A stretch of DNA of 64,000 nucleotides from Sphagnum magellanicum (Eukaryota; Streptophyta; Sphagnopsida; Sphagnales; Sphagnaceae), in NCBI GenBank assembly GCA_021904315.1, contig CM038920.1:15500001-15564000 (forward strand). Direction: 5' to 3'. This document shows, one piece after another, positions 54,531-64,000 of this stretch (its first letter is position 1; each line of letters starts with the position of its first letter). The notes under the pieces are model-generated. The model was not told the DNA's origin. It worked only from the letters and a program-made list of their open reading frames with translations, and ran no database searches. Position numbers and translations under genes: made by a program.

Positions 54531-57500
54531 TCTTCTAATTATTGAAGGCAGTCAATTAGTTGTGGTGCTGATCTTCTTTTTTATGGGTCAAGAGTAGGGG
54601 GAAGATTCTTGTTGTTTGACGCAAGGTCTGCTACTTGTAAATCTAGCATGTTGATCCATCTCCTATGAAAGACTATGCAATTCATGATTGTTTTTCTTTT
54701 CCTAGTCCTAGCCTCCAGCAACTTGGTGGTGTGCGTTTTGGCCCCACCAAAGGTATGCCTTTTTCTTGCTTGTAAACAACCCATGAATCCAAAAAGTGTA
54801 ATAAATTTGAAATTATTGCTATAACATGTTTATGGATTGCTATAGTAAAATATAATAACTTATAAAATTTTGCAAAATTATCCCATTCTAAATCAACATC
54901 TTCTATTGTTGTGCATGTAATGGGGAAAAATCTATAGGACTAATTGATACGACTTAGCTAATCCCTAGCTTTCTTGAAGCTCCTTGATGCATCATTTTAA
55001 ACTATGGATTTTTGGATCCAATAGTAATCCAAATAGTTTTGGAACCTCTGATTGTATATCTGGTCTACAGTTTCAACTTGTACATTTGATGTCGATCCTT
55101 CTTTTACATGTTCTACTTTCACCTTTTGCAAATTTACTTTGAACCTAGTTTTTGTTCTTCTACATACTCTACTTTCTGTTTGAGATTTTTTTTCTACAAA
55201 TAAATTATCAAACTTGGATTATCATTCTTTACATGTTTTACTATCACTAGCATATCAAAAAAAATAGCACTACAACATTAAGCCTAGAAATTATAAGCAA
55301 AGTTGGAACTATTTTTCTAACTTAGCTTGTAGAGAGGACATATTTGGAGCTCAAATCAAAAGTAGAGAATGATCATGTAAACCTTGTTTAAGTTTAAGCT
55401 TTGATTTGTTCCTAATATTTTTGGAGGGAATGAAAAGTTTTTATGCATAGTAAGAATCTTTGTAGACTTTCCTTTGGGGATTAATAAATGTGCTACCAAA
55501 ATAAGATGTCCTTTGTTAATCCTTGTGCATTGTATCCTTATTAGGGTTTAAGGTTGATTAATGAGTAATTTCATGCCTTTTAATGGGAGCCTAAGCCCCA
55601 TAACCAAAAAAACTCTTTTTTTTACTTGCCTTTTGTTTATCTTGGTTTTCTATTAAACCCACCTTAAAAGGTTCGTTGCCATCATATTTGTTTTCAAGTA
55701 TGTGCACTACAATGTGATGGTCTTTTCCCATAATCAAGCATGACTACATATCCAATGTGTTGATCCTCTCCCATAACTAAACATGACTACATTTAACATT
55801 GTGCCTTTTTTTAATTATTGTTTTTTTCCATGCCCATAATCACACACAAAAATAAAAATCACTTGGATTATATTAAAAAACCAAACACATTTTTTCAAGA
55901 CCAAGCATTCGATCATAGGGTTTCATTTAAATGCTTGCACAAAGGATTGTGACCATTCAACGGCATTGGTATGCACACAAAAGGTGTTTAGTCATTGGGT
56001 GATGTGTGGGGGGGAGGCATGTTTACCATATTTGTTGAGTGATAGGTTTTGATCTCACCTTAAAACTCACCTCCCTTTACAAGAAATTTACAACTTTTAA
56101 CACTATATCCCCTTCTTTTGCAGATATTTTTTTATGCATCTATCAACTTGCAACATTAATATAGATTTCAGCATTAAAAGATGGGAAATTGGCACCAATT
56201 ACATTTGGTGTGGCTCTTGTTAATGTGAATGCATCTAATTATAAATCTTTAATGCATTTACCTAACAATGTTTTTAATATATTATGAAAACATGTGAAAT
56301 AATTTGGATTGGATTTAATAATTATAAAATAATTAAAAACATTTATAAAACATTATAACCAAATTTATTATTATTTTCTTTTAAACTTGAAATATTTTTA
56401 AAATGATATGATCATGTACATTAATTATCCACACCTTTACATAATAGTATAATATGTCATGTCCAAAAAAATGAACATTTTTCACCATTGTAAAAATCAT
56501 GGATTTCTTATCCATGACCTTTTGTAACCAATCACCATTCATAAAATCATTTTGTCAAACATTGTTAATATTTTTGAATAGTCAAATAGTAATCACCCAA
56601 GGTGTAAGGAGTTGCTTCCTATTATCCTATTTACACCCAATTATAAAATGAAAATTATAAATATTTAAAGTTTTTAAATCAACAATTTTTGTCTCAAATA
56701 AAAGGTAGTTTTAAAAAGTCATATTGTTAATCACCATATGTTGGTACATCATTATGATACAAGGTCATAATTTGACAATTATTGTAGACCATGGAAACAA
56801 TAGTATTTTTGCATCCAATATGAATGTACATTGTAATGTAGGTTACATATCAAATGAGGTGAAATAATCATCAAATTTCTTGTTAAACATAATATCCAAA
56901 AATTAGAATGTTAATGAACCACATGTTATAACAAATCACATGTCAAAATAACAAACGTGATGTCAAATGTAAACACAAATTGCACTATGTATTTGAAATT
57001 GCACTATGCAAAAAAATTCAAAAAACCTCAAAATTGAAAAACAAAAACTTCTTGAAAGTTGAGTTCTTCTTCCTATATGATTACATTTGCTTATCTTGTT
57101 GTTGTATAATGCTTGTCAAGTTGCTCAAGACACAGAAATCAAGAACATTTTTTTCAAAGCTTTGTTGTGTGCACATCTTATCTTTGTCAATTAGCCCATG
57201 GTGTGTATTTCTAGTTTGGTGGAATGGGATTCTTAAAGTTTGTATAGAATCTTAGTTATGGAGGTATGATTCACCATTATGAGACCTTGCCCCTTGAAAG
57301 ATTTGGTTGATTCCTACCTTAAAAAAATTCTAGATGACATTTAAAATCAAGTCATCTATGAACTTCAAGTTTAAGCATTTTTTTTTGAAAGGGTTGGCCA
57401 ACCTTGTAAAACTTGTAGTTTTTCCTTTAACAGACAAAGCAAAATCTACTAGATAGGTAGATCTAGTCATCCTCCACAAGCCCCCAAATGTAGACCATTT

Positions 57501-58059
57501 GTTGAAATGGACACGATGTTGATGTATTACTTCTTAACCATGATGTAGCCTTTCATGGATCTTTCTTGTAAGTTCAAATGTCATTTCTAGCCTTGCCAAA
57601 GAGAGACCCAAAGAAATAGATGTAATTTGAAATTCCATGATGTGTGGGTTGTGAAAATGCCTTAACCTAATGTTGGATTTGATGCTTCCAGAAATCTTTT
57701 GGTATGACAGTGCAAAATGTGCAACAAGATAGAGCACAAGGGGAAAAAATTGGTCTCAATTAAGTGGGATTCATTTCATATACATATATTCTAAGAAAAA
57801 AATAGTGAACAATGCATCAAGTTATGGATCTTAAAGGTATTCATGTAATAAATGAAATAACCTATGTTTCAATTAATCATTTTTTAAAATTTTGAAACAT
57901 GTTTAAGTGGGAATGAATGAGACATTTGAAGAAAGGTGATTCAATTTGGGTGGAAGCATGTTAAAAATATGTTTAAAAATTAGTTATATGAAATAAAAAG
58001 AAAACTTTGTGAAATGTAGATTAAAAAGCAGGTAACTCTTTGTGATATTAACCTTTTGA
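54531..58059. other. AT-rich interval without a recognisable gene
   Basis: A 67-residue Arg/Lys-rich ORF on the minus strand (54784-54581) lies just upstream of the transposase relic and might belong to it, but no homology is seen. Short duplicated segments TCTTTTCCCATAATCAAGCA and TCCTCTCCCATAACTAAACA occur near 55722 and 55765. No other gene is supported. Confidence 0.45.
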
Positions 58060-58544
58060 GGGTGTAAATACGCTCAAAGAACTAAAAGCCATCTCAAATA
58101 GTGGTGAAAACTTTTTCTTTTTAAGAAATTCAAAATATGTTTTAATTTTTCAAATTCCAAAAGTCCTTTACCACACGTAAATGAGGTATAATGTACATGA
58201 CATATAAAAGGAAGTTATAGCTTATGATACAAAAAATTAAAAATTAAAATACTTAGCATATTTTGGTATGATTCAAAATTATGATAATTTTTCAAACGAA
58301 ACCTAAAATTTGACAAATTTTGTACATTTTGAAATTTTAATATTTATTCAACAATGACTAACACAAAAAGGAGATATTTGGGCACCTATAAGTATTTTTA
58401 ATAATAAGTTTCAAAATATTTCATTCAAAAATTCCTTCGTATTAAAAAGGAAAGGGATTAAGGAAAGACTCACAATCCTTTTATAAAGTAATTAAATTTT
58501 TTTATAAAATAATCCCATTGGCTCCTTTGAGTGTATTTGCACCC
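58060..58544. mobile_element. MITE-like element, 485 bp
   Basis: GGGTGTAAATACGCTCAAAG at the left is inverted at the right as CTTTGAGTGTATTTGCACCC, differing at two positions over 20. TTGA flanks both sides (58056-58059 and 58545-58548), a possible 4-bp target duplication. The AT-rich interior has no coding capacity. Confidence 0.65.
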
Positions 58545-61500
58545 TTGAGTTACATGAATGAATCAAATGTCACATGAAAATTTCTTTAGAAATTAAATAA
58601 GTTGTAACAACTTTTTTTTAATATATTTTCTAAAAACTATCATGTACATTTCACAATTGCACAATGTAACCCTTTCCACATTTGCTAGAAACATTCAATG
58701 AAATCCAAACATTTGATGCATTTAATCACTGTTTAAGCATGTTTTCCACATTACAAACACAAATTTTCATTTTTCATAGATATGGAAAAGTAAATTCTAA
58801 GCATTTTAAACTTGCCATATGGAAAAATATGTTTTGAAAGGCTTCACATTATCATAATCCAAAAATTCAAGTTTCAAAAAATATGTATCAAGGTGCATGA
58901 TACCTCAAATATTAATAACACATGATTTGAAGTGTTTGATTTGGAAAATGTACCATATCAATTAAACTTTAAACAAATAAATAATGAGAATTGTAAAATA
59001 CATTAGGAATGACCATATACGGTTTATTTGATAAGGTTTATACATCCTTATTATTATGGCATTGGAAAAAAAACCTAGAAAAAAATGAAAAATCCATTTT
59101 TACTTGGCATGAAAAAAGATTGTGATTTGTCTATATATTTTATCATGTTTTCAACCATTTGCATGTTTTCATGTTATTCAACAAAAGTCAATGATTAATT
59201 ATGAAGATTTCAAATCCTTGTTTGAACTTTTGAAATTTACAAGAAAACCTATAGAACATTAAAGTGATATAACAATGTGAAAGATTGTTAAACATGTCCA
59301 CAAGCCATGTTTGTGTCATTGGCATGTGATCTTAGGTTACTAGCTTAAATAACCAAAAATGAATTTTGATATCTTCAATTTGTTCCAAAAGACATACATC
59401 CATATTTTACTTTTCGTTAAATGTGTTTTTAAAAGGATTCAACATTCACGATTTAACAAGGGTAATCATGAATGCAATTTTCAATTCTAGGGTTTGAAAG
59501 AAGTAAAGTGCTTAATAGGTTGTTATGCATTGGAATAGAAGGTGTGAATAATTGTTTGGGGTCATTGTCATGGAGTTATAATTCAAATTCAAAACTTGCA
59601 CAACCCTTTCTTGACCATGATCAATTATATGATTGCACATGACAAACATTGTAATCCAAATTATTTCTAGTTTGCCTATTGTGGCACATCAAGAGGACTT
59701 GTTTCAATCTTTTTCTCTTTTTTTCTTTAAGTTTTGAAAACGCCTTTCTTGTAAGTAGTAGCCAATCTTTTGACAAGTTTGGATTGACTAACCATAACCT
59801 TGTTTTTGCCAATAAGGTCCACATGAATCAACCAAATGAACATGATGTAAAATAGGTATGACAAAAAAAAAAAAAAAACATGGTCTAATTTTCCAATTAA
59901 AGGAAAACAAGGAAGTGATGTAAATTAATGTTGGGTAAGTAACCAAATTGGTAGTTAGGAAGTGGTGATTCCAATTTTGATTCCTTGTAACCTAATTGGA
60001 ACCACCTTGAAAATATGGAACCAAGCATGTACTACCACCACTAGGACTAGGGATTGACAAAACTAGCAAAGGAATATGTTCTCAAGTCTTGGTTCCAAGT
60101 TAAAGAAAACTAGAATTCCATTTTAATTACATGTAATTTTTGGAATTGAAATTGGACCAAATTCCTATCAAAATTTTGATTAAATAGTTCTTGAGGTTTA
60201 AGGTGCTTTGTGCTTTCTCTTTTCTACATCATGTTGTAGAGCATTGGCATGTCACAATTGACTTTTTTCCTCTTTCTCCTTCTATATTATTTTTTTCTTT
60301 TGTTCGTTTGTTTTTTTTTTCTTCTTATGCAAGTAGGAAAAGGAAGTTGAACAACTTTAATGCTAGTTGAAGTTTGGAGTTTCTTGTTAAGTTTTTATCT
60401 TTTTATTTATTTGAGCAAGTTCATAAATTTCCTTGTCATTATGTGTTGATGTGGTTTTATGCACACCATCAATGTTTGCTCCTTGTCATCATTGCTTTTT
60501 ATGCAAGGAGGAGGAGGAGGCATTGTCATCTTCAAGTGAGCTATCTATCTTTTTGTTTAATTATAAAACTACATGGTATTAACATTTGAGTCTGGTTGGG
60601 TTGACTTTTCACCATCTTGCAAAGGTTTTTTAATTTTGTAAATTGATATAAATTCCTAGCTTTGGAGGCCATTGCAAAGATGTTATTGCAACAAGAAGAA
60701 ATGTCAAAAAACATTGGTTGCTATTATGTGAACTTTGTTGAAGCTTATTGATGAGAATGCAAGGTTGGTTAGTTAACTTAGTTGACTAAAAATTTTGGCT
60801 AGTGATTTATAGCCAAATTGGACCAAATTTATAAAAAGGTTAAAACTACTAAACTCAAATAACTTGATATCATTCAACAAGTTGTTGGACCCACATTCTA
60901 ACTTTGATTTGCACATAGATGCAAAACTTTTATTTTAGTTTTGTTCACGAATTTTATTCCAAATGTTGATTTGCATTTGGAAATTTCATATCCACAAAAT
61001 GTTTGCCCAAGTTTCTTTTTAATATTGTACCATTATTACAAGCTAATAGTTGGTTTGTTATTTAAAATTCCATTCATTCATAATAAATGTGCTTTAGTTA
61101 TGAACAATTTGTTGGATTTTTTCTTAAATGTGGTAGTTTGAAGATGGTAGTTTAGGAATTATCATTTTCACCATTATCATTCAAACTTAAAATATTAGAA
61201 CCAAACGAAAGGTTAGACAAAACTTACTTGAATATAACCATTAACTAAGAATTGTCCAAATCTGAAATTTTAAAAAATCCATTTGCAAATTGATAACTTG
61301 AAAATTGATATGAACCTTTTTTTAATAAATAAAAGAACCTATCTAAACCTAAAACCAAGAATTTTTTTGGTTGGAGACTATAACTGGAAGTTGCATAAAA
61401 AAATCCAAGAATCAGCCAACACTAATGTAAGCATGGTAACCTTTACTGCATGAAAACATATGTAACCAAAAAAAGGGCATATCACCTTTAGTCAAGTCTC

Positions 61501-62617
61501 ATTACAATGCTTAAAGTACGCCATGAGCACTTTCACATAAAAATGCAATGTAGAAGTTACAACGTTGGAACTAATTTCTATAAAAACAATCATTCTAGAA
61601 TTAGTTTAGGCAAAATAGATTTTGACTAAAAAACATGAAATGGATCAAATACCTTTGGACTCTTCTCAATTGGGTTATCATGATCTTCTAATGTGGCAAT
61701 CACTAGACATTTATGAACTACCCACAAACAATCCCCTTTCCATCCTCCATTACATCCCAAGAAAGAATGATATTCTATTTCCTTTGTAACCACAACCAAG
61801 AGGACATTAACAAACACAAGTCTTAGGTAACTCTAACCCTAAAAATTGATCTAAAATTGGCACCATAAAATTTCCAGTAACTCAAAAATTGTGCCTAAAT
61901 CTCCTCTAAACTAGGTACTTAATCCCTTGTTGCTTCATAGAAACATGATTGTTGACACAATGGGATGGACAAGACTTAAACATTGCTTTCCACGAACAGA
62001 TCAACACTTCTTGATCCCCTAGAGCTTGTCATCATTTCCATTGATGTCCCTAAACCTATTTAAATCCATCGACCTTGCATCTCATCATCTACACAACAAA
62101 AACTAGAAAGACTGATACATGAGTAGAGAATTTTCACACCGAGGCATTCTTCCCTTGAATGTGCAAAAGCCAAGCAAATGTAACACTCAAAACAACACCA
62201 CCAGGACCTCAAGATTATTCTTGCCATACAAACTTTGAAAATTTTATACTTAGCTTTTCAACATCCTACTACTTATCTCCATCTCCATTGGTCTAGCTCC
62301 AAAGCCAAGGTCTTTGCAACCACACACACATCAAAATAAAACAACCAACTAAGTTTTATCCCAAAAGCTTTGTTCCTTAATAATATGCACTTTTGTTGTC
62401 ACATCTTTCACGAATGGCATCCCTACCAAGTGAATAATAAAAGACAAGATACAGGTCAATTGACGAAGCTTAAACAAAGATAGACAACCCATGTTCACAC
62501 TATGAACCCTAAAAATACACATGAAATATTTCTGGGCGACACATACCTAACAAGAAGAAATGAAAAGGAAAAGAAGAAAGGACTGAAGTCTTAGCACAAT
62601 TACCAAAAGGCTAGTTC
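58545..62617. other. AT-rich interval without a recognisable gene
   Basis: Only short, composition-driven ORFs. An A-run of about 17 lies near 59863-59879. T-rich low complexity lies at 60255-60330. No domain or RNA gene is seen. Confidence 0.45.
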
Positions 62618-62960
62618 CTCATCCTAGCTCAAGCACAATAGCTAAAATAGAATGTCCAAGGTCAACTACTGACATCAAAGTAAACAAGTTAGAATAGAAG
62701 GTGAGAATGAGTAGTTTGTCATCCCCCAAAACACACATGTGCGATACTCCAAGTACATATCACAGTGTTCACATGAGGCAAGGTAAGTTACTATCTAATG
62801 TCCTAGCTCAGGTATCAACAGCTAGTATCGAATGTGCGGTTAACTACTAACATAAATTAACAAATCGGAATTGAGAATGGAAGGTGAGAGTGAAAGTGGT
62901 GTTTGTCAACTCATGAAATAGAGAGACAAAAACATGCTTCTATTTTGGGGGAGGTAAGCA
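62618..62960 (+). repeat. Tandem duplication, ~180-bp period
   Basis: CATCCTAGCTCAAGCA...GAATGTCCAAGGTCAACTAC...GAAGGTGAGAATG (from 62618) is followed by a diverged copy, GTCCTAGCTCAGGTA...GAATGTGCGGTTAACTAC...GAAGGTGAGAGTG (from about 62800). Confidence 0.65.
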
Positions 62961-63770
62961 TATTTAGGCTTCTATGTTGAGGGAGTGCCCAATGTTCCAA
63001 AAATGTTTGTGATGGGCCAATCATGGCTCCTTCTTGGAAAAAGAAAACAACAGTGGGCAGGCCCCCTCATGAGCTACTTAAAATAACCATGACATTTCTG
63101 CCTCTGCCATTAGCCCAGGCCAAAAATGGTGACAAACAGTTTTGGAAATAGAAATTGCATGCAGTCGTCAATGGGAAGGCTCAGCATGTGCTCATGATGG
63201 GCCCTGTTTCTTCCTTTTGGGGGTGGGGTGGGGGGAGTTTTCTTTTGTTTTTCTCCCTTGTTCTCAATGTGTTCATCATGTTCTCTTGAGGTTCCCCAAG
63301 TTCCCAATTTGTTCCCTAAGGAGTTTCCAAAAGCACCTCAATTTTATCCCATATGGTTTGCCCAAAGTTCAGCTCTCATGTATATAAACTGAAAAGGTAT
63401 ATTGTTAGCGGAATACATTTGCATCTATTTTGCAAATGGGGGTCCGAAGAGGTGCTTCCCTCCATTGGGGAGTGCTCAATGTTCCAAAAAAATTGCTGAT
63501 GGGCTACTGAATATGGTCTTTCGCACACAAAAAAAAAGAAGAAAAAAGTTATGGGTGCACCCATTAACTAATTAATATGAATAAGACTATGTCCCCAACT
63601 TAATAAGTACCACCAACTTAAGCCACCAACATTAGCCTAGGTTGAAAATGGTGGCAAACAAAATGTAGGAATAATTATTCTGCTCAGCCAAATGAGGCAA
63701 TGCAGCATACACCAAGTAGGCATGACTGCTTGTTTTCTTTTGGGGAGGGTGGGGGTTTTTGTTTGGGGAG
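62961..63770 (+). repeat. Diverged tandem duplication, ~490-530-bp period
   Basis: Matching pairs in the same order: GGGAGTGCCCAATGTTCCAA (62976) with GGGAGTGCTCAATGTTCCAA (63467); CATTAGCCCAGGCCAAAAAT (63108) with CATTAGCCTAGGTTGAAAAT (63629); TTTTGGGGGTGGGGTGGGGG (63216) with TTTTGGGGAGGGTGGGGG (63740). Increasing offset shows indels. No gene is seen. Confidence 0.65.
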
Positions 63771-64000
63771 TAAATGTAACTATGCTTTTTCCCTGGAGAC
63801 CTCTCTGGCCATCTCCTTCTCTCTCTTGATTTTCTGTCATTTCTTTTTTCCTCCAGTTTTATTCCTTATATTCTTTGTGTACACAAGATGTTTCCTCTTT
63901 TCTGGTCAAATCCTTCTCCCTTTGGCTTTTTGTTATATCCTCCTTTCTTTGGCTTTGCCTTCTCCTTCTAGCTTTCTTCCTTATCCTGTTTGTGTATACA
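63771..64000. other. Pyrimidine-rich window edge
   Basis: CT-rich sequence with a short internal repeat (CCTTTGGCTTTTTGTTATAT then CTTTGGCTTTGCC; TTTGTGTACACAAG then TTTGTGTATACA). No gene is seen. Confidence 0.4.

Noticed and set aside
1..64000. Search by eye for tRNA, rRNA, telomeric repeats, organelle inserts and CRISPR-like arrays
   Set aside because: None recognised; tandem arrays here have unequal, diverged units without unique spacers.

Overview
The window looks like a gene-poor, repeat-dominated stretch of a large land-plant nuclear genome. It is AT-rich and crowded with old, stop-ridden transposable elements. It holds one convincing host gene, a RING-H2 E3 ubiquitin ligase of the plant-specific ATL family, which is visibly richer in GC than its surroundings. 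I lean towards a non-flowering plant such as a fern or gymnosperm, because of the repeat load and the type of elements present, but the sequence alone does not settle this. I see no tRNA, rRNA, CRISPR array or bacterial-type operon.

Layout. 1-785: relic of an unrecognised coding sequence. 3281-3912: first (minus) copy of a ~630-bp dispersed repeat with terminal inverted repeats. 4634-9171: candidate non-autonomous CACTA-like transposon with about 40 copies of a near-palindrome (core TGCCACGTGGCA) in arrays near both ends, plus a 27-bp minisatellite and a three-unit ~180-bp tandem repeat. 9230-10660: degenerate minus-strand, coiled-coil-rich coding relic. 12258-12892: second copy of the dispersed repeat. 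14458-26294: complete but dead Ty3/gypsy LTR retrotransposon with two LTRs, primer-binding site, gag-protease-RT-RNase H-integrase, an unusually long accessory region behind integrase, polypurine tract and a perfect 5-bp target duplication. A solo LTR of another family is nested in it. 26960-29520: relic of a non-LTR retroelement whose C-terminus looks like a Cys-His cluster plus restriction-like endonuclease, interrupted by the third dispersed-repeat copy. 30644-30754: strong 111-nt hairpin. 31769-33243: TIR element with a TAA target duplication that carries the tail of a hAT-like transposase. 44823-47474: the ATL-type gene, with a candidate leader, an upstream ORF, and a 3' minisatellite whose first unit contains the stop codon. 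53187-54530: degenerate pogo/CENP-B-like DDE transposase on the minus strand. 58060-58544: a MITE. 62618-63770: tandem duplications.

The elements form a nested, datable record. The dispersed repeat jumped into the non-LTR element, and a solo LTR jumped into the gypsy element, whose own LTRs have diverged and differ by an indel. Only the ATL gene appears to be under coding constraint; almost everything else is decaying mobile DNA.
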